Shown in pieces: positions 8,213 through 17,529 of a stretch of 64,000 nt of DNA; within the stretch, counting starts at the first letter, position 1, and each line of letters starts with the position of its first letter. The notes beneath the pieces were generated by a model. It did not search any database, had not been told where the DNA came from, and saw nothing but the letters and a program-made list of their open reading frames with translations. Source of the DNA: DATATJ01 sp963789075. GTDB taxonomy: Bacteria; Acidobacteriota; Vicinamibacteria; Vicinamibacterales; CAVVIG01. Both the position numbers and the translations under genes were made by a program. The stretch is taken from positions 28,937-92,936 of the forward strand of contig CAWBJQ010000012.1 in assembly GCA_963789075.1 (NCBI GenBank), given 5' to 3'.

Positions 8213-9200
8213 GCTCCGCGATTCTCCTCCGAACCACGTTCGTGTACACCTCGGTGTCCTCGGAGGCATAGCCTGCGGCGCGGAAGCAGTCGCGGATCTG
8301 TTCCTGGGAGAGCATCGACAGTCTGCGCCCCAGCCATCTCGCATCGGCACGCGGGACGTGTTTGGTGATCTGTTCCATCCGGGTGCGCGTCCGATAATTC
8401 GACACGTTGATCGCCGACAGGATGAACGGGCGGCTGTGCAGCACGAAATCAACGAAGCGAGGCGTCCGTCTCTCGATGAATTTCGAGTCCGCATAGTCCT
8501 CGGGATCGCCCTTCGACCGGGTGAGACTGTTGCCCGTGTTGCCGAACGTGGCGCCCACATCGGTTACGACGTAACGGCGCTCCCCGCCTATTTCATCGAT
8601 TGAGTTGTTGATCGTTTTCAGGTCCCAGTTGTTCAGCAACGACATCATCACCCGCAAGCCATTCAGCTCCCGCTTGTTGAGGAATGGATTGTGGAACCAG
8701 TCCCACGTGCCGAGCTTCTTCTCGTCCTTCACCTTGCGCTCCAGGCGCGCGCCACGGACCACCCCGCCCGGTGAGACAAACTCCTCGCCGCGGTGCAACG
8801 TCGGGAGATCCTTCACGGTGAGCTCCGCCACGTAAGAATCTTCATCAACGAAGTAGCCCGCTGCCCACAACAGGCGTGTCGCCGCCGTTTCCGACTGAGC
8901 CTCCTCGCCGAGCTTCACCTTCCACTTGACGCCCTGCCCGTCTTTGACCTCGAACTTCGCGCTGGTCCCTTCGGCGTCTTCCTTGACGAAGGTAAATGTG
9001 CCGTCGGGGCGCGGTCGGTGACCTTTGCCCGCCGCGCCGTCGAGCAGATTCAGGGCGGCCACGTTACCGGGATCCCTCCAGATCACGCGCGGCAGCGATT
9101 TCTTCTCCGCGGTCAACGATGTCGGCAGCGCCACGAGCATCAGCGCCAGGAGGGCCGCGTACGACTTACTCTTCGTTCGGTGCATGGCTTCAGGCCTCAT
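8199..9200 (-). CDS. Secreted protein with atypical kinase-like motifs
   Basis: 333 residues with a signal peptide (YAALLALMLVALPTSLTA). I do not recognise a named family, but the middle reads like an atypical kinase fold: KWKVKLG then an acidic QSETAATRLLWAAGY helix, about 95 residues later NNWDLKTINN (compare HRDLKxxN), then YVVTDVGATFG (compare DFG). This is close in style to HipA/Fam20/PI4K-like kinases. The start MRPEAM is chosen because its ATG overlaps the TGA of the BON gene (ATGA, 9197-9200), which points to coupled translation. Whether it phosphorylates anything, and in the periplasm without obvious ATP, is unknown. Confidence 0.6.
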   Translation of the reverse strand: MRPEAMHRTKSKSYAALLALMLVALPTSLTAEKKSLPRVIWRDPGNVAALNLLDGAAGKGHRPRPDGTFTFVKEDAEGTSAKFEVKDGQGVKWKVKLGEEAQSETAATRLLWAAGYFVDEDSYVAELTVKDLPTLHRGEEFVSPGGVVRGARLERKVKDEKKLGTWDWFHNPFLNKRELNGLRVMMSLLNNWDLKTINNSIDEIGGERRYVVTDVGATFGNTGNSLTRSKGDPEDYADSKFIERRTPRFVDFVLHSRPFILSAINVSNYRTRTRMEQITKHVPRADARWLGRRLSMLSQEQIRDCFRAAGYASEDTEVYTNVVRRRIAELNAL

Positions 9201-9628
9201 CTCGCCGGCTTCTTTATCTCGAGCTTGTCGACGACGCGCGTCACCCCGTCGGTGTCTTTGGCCAACCGAAGAGCGCGATCGCGCTCTTCGCTCGAGTCGA
9301 CGATGCCCGTTAACGTCACGACGGATCCCGTCGTCTCGACGCTGATCGAACGGGCTTTGACGTGATCGTCAAGAGCCATCTTTGACTTGATCTTCGCCGT
9401 CAGGGCGCCCGTACTCAGTGTGCCCTCGATCTGCGTCACCGCTTCACGCCCCTTTGCGGCGGCCTCATTCGCAAGGCCGGCTCCGCGTTGCCCGGCGGTC
9501 GCGACGTCAACGCCGGCGGAGCTCGCCGGTGCGTGGAGCGTCCACCCATTGCCGGACCAGTGGTTGTACGCGAGGACGCCGGCGAAGGCGACGACTGCGA
9601 TGAGCAAGACCGTTCGAATGAAATGCAT
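9197..9628 (-). CDS. BON-domain membrane-anchored protein
   Basis: 143 residues. An N-terminal membrane anchor or uncleaved signal (FIRTVLLIAVVAFAGVLAY) is followed by a linker and a single BON domain (from about residue 72: LTAKIKSKMALDD...VVTLTGIVDSSEERDRALRLAKDTDGVTRVVDKL). BON domains bind membranes or other envelope components, as in OsmY-like stress proteins. Start ATG at 9628 is preceded by GAGGAG. The gene is coupled to the downstream kinase-like gene by a 4-base overlap. The frame is open upstream of 9628 but lacks a better start. Confidence 0.85.
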   Translation of the reverse strand: MHFIRTVLLIAVVAFAGVLAYNHWSGNGWTLHAPASSAGVDVATAGQRGAGLANEAAAKGREAVTQIEGTLSTGALTAKIKSKMALDDHVKARSISVETTGSVVTLTGIVDSSEERDRALRLAKDTDGVTRVVDKLEIKKPAR

Positions 9629-9961
9629 GGTATTCACTCCTCGATGATCATCACGTGCTTGATCACCAACATCTACAGACGCGACCAGAACAGAACGACA
9701 GCACAGATTTGAGAGTGACATCTTTGCATCGACTCGTCTGTTCTCTATTGCACGCGTCGGGCCAGCTGCCGACAGGAAGGCAACCTCTGCTATGGCTCGC
9801 CCGCGATAGCGATCACACTCGACTCGCCGGCGGCGTATGAACGCGGTGTGCTCTTCAGGACATCGAAGATAGTCAGCTTCCTTCAAGATGTTGCCTGTCG
9901 GTAGCGCGTCGGTTCGCCGTACATTCCGTACGGCTTACGCTCGAACCAAAGGAACATCTTC
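9629..9961. other. Divergent intergenic region with short inverted repeat
   Basis: 333 bases between two divergent genes, so it should hold both promoters. I see one clean palindrome, GCCGTAC (9916-9922) and GTACGGC (9928-9934) with a 5-base spacer, 27 bases before the rightward ATG, which could be an operator. A looser match of CCGACAGG/AAC near 9770 to CCTGTCGG near 9895 is also present. No gene is supported. Confidence 0.4.
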
Positions 9962-10526
9962 ATGAAGAGTAATCCGGTGACCGCACTGGCCATCTTGACC
10001 GTCGGGAGTCTCGGTCTCGTCTTCGTCGGGTCAGCCGACGCACAAAGTCGCAGTCGAGACGACGACGACGACGACCGTTCGCTCGGTCCAACAGCGCTAT
10101 GGCATTCAGGGCGCGTACGACGGCACCAGCTTGCACCCCGATGGTCGTCGAAGCACGGCGGTGCCCGTGACGATGGATGATGGGCGTACCGGAGAGTTCA
10201 TCATCCCATCTGGCAAGAGCGACCCGAACGCTGTGTACTATCGCGACGACCAGGGCGGGGAGCTGCGTCCCGTGCGAATGGACAGTCACGCCACTCGTCA
10301 GGACTTCGTGCAGGCCCCGCGCGCGGTGAGGTATCAACCGGAGCCTCAGCCCAAGAACAAGCAGTCGTGGGGCTGGGCGCAGGACGCGCTGGTTGTGGGT
10401 GGCAGCGCAGGAGGCGGCGCACTCATTGGTGCGGCGGCCGGCGGTAAAAAGGGCGCCGGCGTCGGCGCGGCCGTTGGCGGCGTCGGCGGGTTGATTTTTG
10501 ACCTGTTGTCGCGGAACAAGAAATAG
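9962..10526 (+). CDS. Secreted glycine-zipper protein, frame-broken
   Basis: A signal peptide (LAILTVGSLGLVFVGSADA) and an Asp run are followed, after a one-base frame change near 10075-10085, by about 130 residues ending in a glycine-zipper segment (GGGALIGAAAGGKKGAGVGAAVGGVGG) and a basic tail. Such zippers insert in or span membranes. The break lies in or next to the GAC repeat that encodes the Asp run, a likely site for replication slippage or a sequencing slip. A Shine-Dalgarno AAAGGA is at 9948-9953. Function unknown; the family is common in acidobacteria. Confidence 0.6.
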
Positions 10527-10536
10527 GAGATGACCG

Positions 10537-10573
10537 GCGATCATGACCTGGCTTTCCGCCGGGTCATGATCGC
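10537..10573. terminator. 12-bp stem-loop after the glycine-zipper gene
   Basis: GCGATCATGACC (10537-10548) pairs perfectly with GGTCATGATCGC (10562-10573) around a 13-base loop, 10 bases past the stop codon. There is no T run, so it is a candidate terminator or mRNA-stabilising hairpin rather than a canonical intrinsic terminator. Confidence 0.5.
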
Positions 10574-10590
10574 GCCGCTTTCACGAACGA

Positions 10591-10642
10591 GGGGACATTT
10601 CTATCGAGTTAACACAGGGGACATTTCTAACGAGCTTTGACA
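10591..10642. mobile_element. Relic insertion-sequence end (two direct subterminal repeats)
   Basis: Two near-identical units beginning GGGGACATTTCTA occur at 10591 and 10617, 26 bases apart, each followed by a WCGAGYT-AACA/TGACA tail. This pattern resembles ends of IS21/IS481-type elements, where similar GGGACATTT units flank the transposase gene. No transposase is present in the window, so this is a solo end or remnant. It lies about 115 bases before a TonB-receptor-like gene and may contribute a TTGACA box to it. Confidence 0.45.
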
Positions 10643-10755
10643 ACAATATGGGGCGCACTTGACATAAAAGTTTCGTATGTGCTAAGGCGCACTTCAGGCA
10701 TTCCACGCGGCAGTCGACCGCTGCCCCTCGTCGAAATGTCTGAAGAGAGGTTGCG

Positions 10756-13524
10756 ATGACTCACTTCAGCCCTCGAATGTGTGTTGTCCTCATCTCGACG
10801 CTCGCCGTGCTCCTCCCCTCTCCCGCGCTGGCGCAAACGCAAACCGGCACCATCACCGGCGTCGCCACTGACGAGCAGGCTGCCGTGCTGCCGGGTGTCA
10901 ATGTGACACTCGAGAGTCCGGCCATCATCCGGTCGCAAACCACGGTGACGAACGAACGCGGCGTCTACAGCTTCATCGCGTTGCCGCCGGGCGTGTACAA
11001 CTTGAAGTTCAATCTTCAAGGGTTCGGATCCGTCGAGCGCCACGATATCCGGGTCAACGTCGCCGTCGTCAGCACGGTCGATCAGGTTATGAAGCTGGCC
11101 GCCGTCAGCGAGACCATTCAGGTGATGGGCGAATCGCCGGCGGTCGACGTCAAGAGCACGAGCAAAGGCACGAACTTCGACAGCTCGCTGCTCACCTCGA
11201 TCCCTCAGGCGCGCGAAATCTGGTCCACCGTCGAGCAGGTCCCTGGATCGACCGAGAGCGGCTTCAACGTGGGGGGCGCGGGCAGCGCGCAACAGAGCGG
11301 GATGGCCGTGCACGGGTCGGCGGCCGGCCAGCAGGAGTACGCCGTGAACGGCCTCAAGCTGAACTGGCCCGGCGGCAACGGCGGGGCCACGGCGTTCTAT
11401 TTCGACCAGGACAGCTTCGCCGAGATCAACGTGATGACCAACGGCGCGCCGGCAGAGGTCGGCACGGGCGGTGTCTACATGAATACCGTCACCAAGTCGG
11501 GCGGCAACGAATTCAGGGGCGGGACCAGCGCTTACTGGGAGGACTCGTCGTTCCAAGGCGACAACGTCTCGGAGGAGTTGCGCGCACAGGGCGTCACGAA
11601 AGGAAACCCGATCAACTACATCTACGACGTCAACGGCAACGTCGGTGGACCGCTCAAACGCGACAAAGCCTGGTTCTTCTCCTCGTTCCGGCGGTTCGAC
11701 ATCAGCACGCAGGTGTTGGGCATTACGCGTCCGGATGGCTCGCCCGCGCCCGACCTGAACCATCAGTCCAACTTCGTCGGCAAGGTGACGATGCAGCTGA
11801 ACGACAAGAACAAGATCAGCGGCGAGTTCAACTTCAACTACCAGAACCGCTTTTTCCGCCGCCCAACGACCGACCTGGTCGAGGAAAAGGCATCGTGGCG
11901 CCAGATCGAACCGGCCTACATCGCACAGGGTCAGTGGACGTCTCTCCTGACGCCGAAGCTGTTCCTCGACGCGCGCTACGGATTTCTCCACCTGATCTTT
12001 CCGCTGCACTACCAGCCAGAGGTCGGAGCCAACGACTTCGCGCGGCAGGACATCTTCCGCCACACGCTCACTGACGCCGCAACGTACGACTACGAAAACC
12101 TGGCGACGCGTCACCAGGCGAACATCTCGGCGTCGTACTTCGTCAATTCCCACACGGTCAAGACCGGCTTCGAATATGGCCGGGCGTTCAACCAGAACCA
12201 GTACGCGGCCAACGGCAACTACGTGCTGCGGTACTTCGACGGCGCGCCGTTGGAAGTCCAGACTTACAACACCCCCATCACAGGGAAGAACTACATCGAC
12301 ACCATCGCGCTGTACGCGCAGGACTCGTGGGTGATCAACCGGCGTCTCACCCTCAACGTCGGTGGACGCTTCGAGCGGCTCGTCGGTTCTGCGCCCCCGC
12401 AGTCGCGGCCGACCAACGACTTCTTCCCGGCCCAGACGTTCGGTCAGCTTGACAACGTCCCGAACTGGAACAACGGATTGTGGCGGGTGGGCGCCTCCTA
12501 CGACGTGAACGGCGACGGCAAGACCGCCGTCAAAGCGTTCTACGGCCGGTTCATGGTGCAGGAAGGCACGCGACTGGTGCAACAGGTCAATCCCAACGAC
12601 TTGGGAGGCGACTTCCGGAGCTGGACCGACACCAACGCCGACGGGATCGCGCAGTTGAATGAGCTCGGCTCGCCGACGCGCCCGTACGGCGGGCGGGTGA
12701 ACACGATCGATCCGAGCCTCAAACAACCCTACTCGGACGAGATCAATGTGGGCGTGGATCACGAGCTGCTGCGGAACCTCTCGGCCGGCGTCACGTACTA
12801 CTACCGGCACAATGGCCGCCGCTTCAGCGGGATCAACGTGGCGGTCCCCCCGAGCGCGTACACGCCGATCACCGTCGCCGGGGGCGACGGCCAGCCGGTG
12901 ACGGTCTACAACCAGGACGTGTCCACTCTCGCTCTGGCGCAAAGAGTCATCACCAATATCGACGGCCTGGAGGACACCTACCACGGCGTCGAGTTCACCG
13001 CGACCAAGCGGATGGCCGACCGGTGGCAGCTGATCGGCGGGTTCACGATCGGCCGCGACAAGGGCGTCTTCGACAACGGTCTGAACGATGACTTCAACAA
13101 CCCGAACGCGAACCTCAATCGCCAGAACGGGTACATCGGGATGGACAGCACCTACGTGGCCAAATTGATTGGCACGTACGTCTTTCCGCGCGATGTCACG
13201 TTCAGCACGAATTTCCGCTATTTCACCGGTCAGCCCGTTCAAAAGCTCAACACGGTCGTAGGTCTGAATCAGGGGACCGTGAGCGTGCTGGCCGAGCCGG
13301 TCGGCACGACGAGGCTGGACAACGTCGCGTTGTGGGACGCGAGAGCTTCGAAGATCTTCCGGTTCGGCCAAGGCCGGGAGATCGAGGCGATGGTGGATGT
13401 GTTCAATCTCCTGAATCAGGACGCCAAGACGACCATCAACAACAACGTCGGGCCGCTGTTCGGGAGTCCCATTGCGATCCTCGCGCCGCGGGTCGCACGA
13501 CTCGGCGTCCGTTTGGCATTCTGA
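10756..13524 (+). CDS. TonB-dependent-receptor-like outer membrane protein (Oar type) 1
   Basis: 922 residues. Signal peptide ending SPALAQ, then an N-terminal carboxypeptidase-regulatory-like domain (about 28-115: GTITGVATDEQAAVLPGVNVTLES...), a plug domain (about 120-250, with a VNGLKLNWPGG segment), and a long beta-barrel ending in the aromatic terminal strand RLGVRLAF. This architecture is the acidobacterial Oar/TonB-receptor type, thought to import oligosaccharides, peptides or metal chelates. The gene is intact. The preceding 110 bases contain a relic IS end. No substrate-processing gene is linked except the secreted acid phosphatase 216 bases downstream. Confidence 0.9.
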   Translation: MTHFSPRMCVVLISTLAVLLPSPALAQTQTGTITGVATDEQAAVLPGVNVTLESPAIIRSQTTVTNERGVYSFIALPPGVYNLKFNLQGFGSVERHDIRVNVAVVSTVDQVMKLAAVSETIQVMGESPAVDVKSTSKGTNFDSSLLTSIPQAREIWSTVEQVPGSTESGFNVGGAGSAQQSGMAVHGSAAGQQEYAVNGLKLNWPGGNGGATAFYFDQDSFAEINVMTNGAPAEVGTGGVYMNTVTKSGGNEFRGGTSAYWEDSSFQGDNVSEELRAQGVTKGNPINYIYDVNGNVGGPLKRDKAWFFSSFRRFDISTQVLGITRPDGSPAPDLNHQSNFVGKVTMQLNDKNKISGEFNFNYQNRFFRRPTTDLVEEKASWRQIEPAYIAQGQWTSLLTPKLFLDARYGFLHLIFPLHYQPEVGANDFARQDIFRHTLTDAATYDYENLATRHQANISASYFVNSHTVKTGFEYGRAFNQNQYAANGNYVLRYFDGAPLEVQTYNTPITGKNYIDTIALYAQDSWVINRRLTLNVGGRFERLVGSAPPQSRPTNDFFPAQTFGQLDNVPNWNNGLWRVGASYDVNGDGKTAVKAFYGRFMVQEGTRLVQQVNPNDLGGDFRSWTDTNADGIAQLNELGSPTRPYGGRVNTIDPSLKQPYSDEINVGVDHELLRNLSAGVTYYYRHNGRRFSGINVAVPPSAYTPITVAGGDGQPVTVYNQDVSTLALAQRVITNIDGLEDTYHGVEFTATKRMADRWQLIGGFTIGRDKGVFDNGLNDDFNNPNANLNRQNGYIGMDSTYVAKLIGTYVFPRDVTFSTNFRYFTGQPVQKLNTVVGLNQGTVSVLAEPVGTTRLDNVALWDARASKIFRFGQGREIEAMVDVFNLLNQDAKTTINNNVGPLFGSPIAILAPRVARLGVRLAF

Positions 13525-13544
13525 GCAACGGCGGCAACGCCCGA

Positions 13545-13573
13545 AGCGCCCGTTTCACGAAGATCCGGGCGCT
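13545..13573 (+). terminator. Stem-loop after the first TonB-receptor-like gene
   Basis: AGCGCCCG (13545-13552) and CGGGCGCT (13566-13573) form an 8-bp GC-rich stem 20 bases past the stop. No T run follows. Confidence 0.4.
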
Positions 13574-13740
13574 CTCGGGCGCAATTGGACGCCGCCCATG
13601 GCAAGCGGCGCTCGCGGACGTTCCTCGAGCCCACAGCTCGACGTGATACCCTCCTCACAACGGTCCGTTCGACTCGAGCGGCCGGGCTGAAGCTCTCCCC
13701 GAAACATCACAGTCGCAGGACTTTTCATCGTGGATCGCCG

Positions 13741-14463
13741 ATGACTTCACGGATCGGTCTGGCCTTCGTCCTCGTGTGTTCGACAGCGCTGGCTGCGCAA
13801 CAGCTGCTGCCGGTCCATGAGACAGGCATCAAGTACATGCGTGATAGCGAGGAGTATGCCGCGCTCACCCGCCAGACGTATCGTCTCGCCGGCGACGCCG
13901 TGACGCGCGCGGCGGCCGGCAAGGCGCCGGCGGCGTGGAGCGTGGTCCTCGACATCGACGAGACGGCCCTCGACAATTCGACGTATCAACTCGAACGCGC
14001 GGCGTATGGACTGCCGTTCGAGAGCGCGTCTTGGAGCGCGTGGATCGCCCGGCGCGGGGCGGCAGCGGTCCCGGGCTCAGTGACGTTCGTGACGCTCGTG
14101 CGTCAAGCCGCCGGTCACGTCGCGTGGATCACGAACCGCGACGCCTCGCTCATGGACGCCACACGCGACAATCTGCGCCGGGTCGGTCTCTGGGATGATC
14201 GCGACCGCCTCTGTGGCCAGAACACACCGACACACACGAAGGGACAGCGGCGTCATGAGGTCGTCACGGGCGCGGGCGATTGTTCGTGGCCTGGTGTGCC
14301 GATGCGCGTGCTGGCGTTCATCGGCGACCAGCTCGGAGATTTTCCGGACGCGTCGGAACACATTCCGGACACAGGGAGCGACGCGGCCTTTGGACGCACG
14401 TGTTTTCTGCTCCCGAACTCGATGTACGGCAGCTGGACGACTCAGGTGACACGCATCCCCTGA
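13741..14463 (+). CDS. Secreted HAD-family acid phosphatase (class B / e(P4)-like)
   Basis: 240 residues with signal peptide (IGLAFVLVCSTALAA). The catalytic DxDxT-type motif VVLDIDETALDNSTY is near residue 65, a WITNRD segment near 125, and the acidic FIGDQLGDF near 200, in the order of HAD subfamily IIIB acid phosphatases. Expected to release phosphate from nucleotides or other monoesters in the periplasm. The ATG at 13741 begins the signal peptide directly. It lies 216 bases after the TonB-receptor-like gene on the same strand. No lipobox Cys is seen, unlike lipoprotein e(P4). Confidence 0.85.
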   Translation: MTSRIGLAFVLVCSTALAAQQLLPVHETGIKYMRDSEEYAALTRQTYRLAGDAVTRAAAGKAPAAWSVVLDIDETALDNSTYQLERAAYGLPFESASWSAWIARRGAAAVPGSVTFVTLVRQAAGHVAWITNRDASLMDATRDNLRRVGLWDDRDRLCGQNTPTHTKGQRRHEVVTGAGDCSWPGVPMRVLAFIGDQLGDFPDASEHIPDTGSDAAFGRTCFLLPNSMYGSWTTQVTRIP

Positions 14464-14630
14464 TGCGCCCGATCGCCCTTAGAGCAGGTTGCAAAATTGG
14501 CGAGCTGATTTCGCAACGGTGTTTCGAGCCGACAGCAGCTCGAATATGCATCGGGAAGCCGCGAAACCGTCCTCAGTCGGCATCAGCGACTTAGGCTGTG
14601 CGCACATTCTGGAAGGCCATTAGCACACTC

Positions 14631-15053
14631 TTAGTGAACAGCGGCGGCCCCGATGCTGCCTTCAACCCCTGACCAGGTCCACGCCTGCCAGATGATGACC
14701 AAGGTGCAAACAGTTTCGATCGTCGCGAAGAACAAGTACTCAGGAAAAGCGGGCGGCCTGCCCCATCCGGCCAGAGGCGGAACGAAGGTCAGGAAACCGT
14801 TTACAAGGGTCAAAATGCCACCCGCGATGATATTCGCCAGCCGGTTCGCTCTAAACGGAAGCAGTCGACACGCCAGAATCATGGCGATGGGTATTTCCAT
14901 CAAGACCGCTGAACCCATCAGAGCCCATTGGGGGAGAGGCTCGAATGAATTTCGCGGCCAGCAATAGCGAACAGGGCAACGACGTCCGCATACAGGTAGT
15001 TCAATAACGCGAAGATCCACAGTAGAGACAACCGCTCCTTTGTGTCAGGCATG
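14631..15053 (-). CDS. DUF6326-type small membrane protein, frame-broken
   Basis: About 140 residues and four membrane segments. It starts at ATG 15053 (MPDTKERLSLLWIFALLNYLYADV) after a GGAGGGAGG ribosome site, and continues in another frame as QWALMGSAVLMEIPIAMILA, a DUF6326-like order. The break coincides with a run of five G (C on this strand) at 14930-14934, a typical homopolymer indel: adding or removing one base joins SLSP directly to QWAL. Function unknown. The upstream membrane protein reads into it without a stop. Confidence 0.65.
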
Positions 15054-15499
15054 TCAACCTCCCTCCGGAATAGTTCCGGTCCCGCCGCGCCCCGTCGCAG
15101 ACTCCACAGTCCGCGCGCCGAAAGGATGAAGGTGAAGCCCCCGAGCCCGCCGAGCGCCCAGAGTGTCCAGACGAAGAAGAAGCCGCCGGTGGACCTGGCG
15201 ATCTCGCCGTAGTGCGCCCCCCTCATGTGGATGACGGGCATGCCTGCCGCGAACAACCCGACGAGCAGCATGATGACGTGCCCCGATCGCCGTTCGGCGA
15301 GCACGAGCGTCCCGTACAGGAAGACCACGAGGACGAGCAGCGCGGTGTTTGAGGGCTCGGCCTTCGATATCCCGCGGACGATGTCGTCCGTCACGTGAAG
15401 CGTCAGCAAGAGGATCGAAAGCAGAGACGTGACGACCAAGGTTGCGTTGTGTCTGATCATGCGCGCCAATAGAGTGGCGGCACGCGTGCGCTCGAACAA
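15054..15499 (-). CDS. Membrane protein of unknown function
   Basis: About 150 residues with four predicted membrane segments (VTSLLSILLLTLHV, TALLVLVVFLYGTLVL, VIMLLVGLFAAGMPV, FFFVWTLWALGGLGGFTFIL). The start may be TTG 15499 or ATG 15460 (MIRHNATLVV). The frame continues without a stop into the DUF6326 gene; a TGA overlapping the next ATG (GTTGACATG) in another frame suggests a missing base near the 3' end. A DNA and protein-level relative of its first 25 codons lies at 17530-17625. No family assigned. Confidence 0.6.
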
Positions 15500-15541
15500 C
15501 CCGCTTGCGACGAAGAGCGGATTGGCGCGGACGAACGGCGG

Positions 15542-16333
15542 CTACATCTGACGAAACAGATGCAGGTAGTTGCGGCTCACCGGCAGAACGTCATCTCGAC
15601 CCTTGACGTGAATCTCGGCCGTTTCGTTGTCATGCCGCTTGACATGGCTGATCGCGCGCAGATTCACGACGACCGACCGATGGACTTGCGCGAATTGTTC
15701 CGCATCAAGCTGCTCGAGCAGCTCCTTGAGCGGCGTCCGCACCACCGCCTCGGCCGGTCTCCCTCCATCGCGCCAGGCGACGATGGTGTACTTCGCGTCG
15801 GAGCGAAGGTAATCGACGTCATTGATCGCGATGAGGCGCACGGTATTCCCCGCTTGCGCGCGAATCCATCGCAGCGCCTCGCTCTTGCCGCCGCCGCTCT
15901 GCAGCTTCGCGAGCTGCTCGCTCAGTTGCTGCAACAGCTGCTCGGTGTTGATCGCCGGCCTCGACGACCGCACACGCTCTTTGAGACGGCTCACGGTTTC
16001 CGCGAGCCGCGCCTGTTCGACCGGCTTCAGCAGGTAGTCGAGTGCGCCCTGCGCGAAGGCCTGTACCGCGTAGTGATCGTACGCGGTCACGAACACGAGA
16101 TGCGCGCGCCGGCCGATGTGGTTCGCGGCATCGACACCGGAGAGGCCCGGCATGTGGACGTCGAGGAAACAGATGTCGGGATGACGCTCGTCGAACAACC
16201 GAACCGCCTCCCGCCCGTTCCGCGCCTCGGCGACAATCTCGAGCTCGGGCCACACGGTCGCAAGCTGGCGCCGCAGCGCGTCGCGCAGCAGCGGTTCATC
16301 GTCCGCGATCAACGCTGTCGCGTCGGTATTCAT
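15542..16333 (-). CDS. LytTR-family response regulator 1
   Basis: 263 residues: receiver domain (ADDE near 10-13, phospho-acceptor Asp in CFLDVHMPG near 57, Lys in LLKPVEQ near 103), a linker with short coiled coil, and a LytTR DNA-binding domain from about 160 (VRLIAINDVDYLRSDAKYTIV ... HRSVVVNLRAI). Start ATG 16333 overlaps the stop of the kinase gene by four bases, so kinase and regulator are cotranslated. LytTR proteins bind tandem 9-10 bp repeats; targets are not evident, though adjacent membrane genes are candidates. Confidence 0.92.
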   Translation of the reverse strand: MNTDATALIADDEPLLRDALRRQLATVWPELEIVAEARNGREAVRLFDERHPDICFLDVHMPGLSGVDAANHIGRRAHLVFVTAYDHYAVQAFAQGALDYLLKPVEQARLAETVSRLKERVRSSRPAINTEQLLQQLSEQLAKLQSGGGKSEALRWIRAQAGNTVRLIAINDVDYLRSDAKYTIVAWRDGGRPAEAVVRTPLKELLEQLDAEQFAQVHRSVVVNLRAISHVKRHDNETAEIHVKGRDDVLPVSRNYLHLFRQM

Positions 16334-17400
16334 GTGTGTGCCGGCATATCGACTTCGACGGCGACGCCGCGGGAGGCGCCGGACATCAGGCGCAGTTGCG
16401 CTGCGTCGCCGAAGCTCAGCTGCAGCCGCTCGCGCAGAGTCGTGAGCCCGGTCCCGAGACCGCTCGCCGATTGATGAAGTCCGGCGCCCGTGTCGGTGAC
16501 GCGGACCACACATCGCTCACCACGCCGTTCGATGTCGATGTCGATCCGGCCTCCTTCTTCGCTGGGGTCGATCCCGTGTCGGACGGCATTCTCAACCAGC
16601 GTCAACAGGGTGGTCGGAGGACAGCGGATCTTCAACGCCGACGGGTCGACGTTCATCGCGTACTGGAGGCGATCGGGCATGCGCATCTGCATCAGCTCGA
16701 GATATGGTCGAACGAGCTGCAGCTCGCGCTCGATCGTTGCGGCGGACTCGTGGAGCAGCGGCACCGCCGCGCGCAGGTACGCGGTGAGGCTCCGCAGCAC
16801 GACCGACGCATGCGGCGAGCCCGCATCGACGAGCGCCTGCACGTTCGCGAGTGTGTTGAAGAGGAAATGCGGCGCGACTTGCGCCTGCAGCAGATGCAAT
16901 CGCGCGTCGAGCGCCTGACGTTCGAGCTCACTGCGCTCGAGCGCGAACGAGAGGTTCTGATCGCGAGCGAAGGCTTCCTTCTGCCGAACGACCGCCGCGA
17001 GCACCGTCCACGGCGCGAGCAGAAGGCCGATGAACGTCAGGTGCGTCCATCCGTCCATGCGGCTGGGATCCTCCCAGAACGGCGGCGCACCGCGCCGAGT
17101 GGACAGAATGTAGATCAGCAACGTCGTCACCGGCATGAAGACGCCGACGGCAACGACTTGAAGCGCCCATCGCTGCAGCCAGCGCGGCAGCCTCCGAGGC
17201 CACACTTCGAAGAGAGCGAACGCAGTCGTCGCGGACAATCCGATGATGATGGTGCGGAGGAAGAGTGAGGATGGAGAAGTTGTCCATCCGTGCATCAAGA
17301 GGAGCCCGACGCCGATCGACATGGTCAGCGCAACGGCAACGCGCCGCGACATCTTCGCAATCATGCCGGCCGGTCTCGCGGCCGTCTCCAGTTCGGACAT
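16330..17400 (-). CDS. LytS-type sensor histidine kinase 1
   Basis: 356 residues with four membrane segments in the first 150, then a His_kinase domain (LQAQVAPHFLFNTLANVQALVDAG; His of the APHFLFN motif near residue 180) and an HATPase domain (VENAVRHGIDP, DTGAGL). This is the short LytS/YehU class that phosphorylates LytTR regulators. Start ATG 17400. The stop overlaps the regulator's ATG. No extracellular sensor domain, so it probably senses a membrane or envelope state. Confidence 0.9.
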   Translation of the reverse strand: MSELETAARPAGMIAKMSRRVAVALTMSIGVGLLLMHGWTTSPSSLFLRTIIIGLSATTAFALFEVWPRRLPRWLQRWALQVVAVGVFMPVTTLLIYILSTRRGAPPFWEDPSRMDGWTHLTFIGLLLAPWTVLAAVVRQKEAFARDQNLSFALERSELERQALDARLHLLQAQVAPHFLFNTLANVQALVDAGSPHASVVLRSLTAYLRAAVPLLHESAATIERELQLVRPYLELMQMRMPDRLQYAMNVDPSALKIRCPPTTLLTLVENAVRHGIDPSEEGGRIDIDIERRGERCVVRVTDTGAGLHQSASGLGTGLTTLRERLQLSFGDAAQLRLMSGASRGVAVEVDMPAHT

Positions 17401-17529
17401 GACGTGAGAATACCTGCTTGTGGGCGACCGGAGTGCGTTTCCAGCGATCGAGCCTGAGTGTCAGGTACACCGGTCTAGCGACGATCGACCATCCGACGTG
17501 CAGCGCCAGCGACGATGGGCGGTCTCTCG

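Noticed and set aside
10627..13371. A 914-residue open frame on the minus strand opposite the first TonB-receptor-like gene
   Set aside because: It lies wholly antisense to a well-supported receptor gene, is Arg/Asp/Val-rich low-quality sequence without motifs, and is explained by codon bias of the real gene in high-GC DNA.
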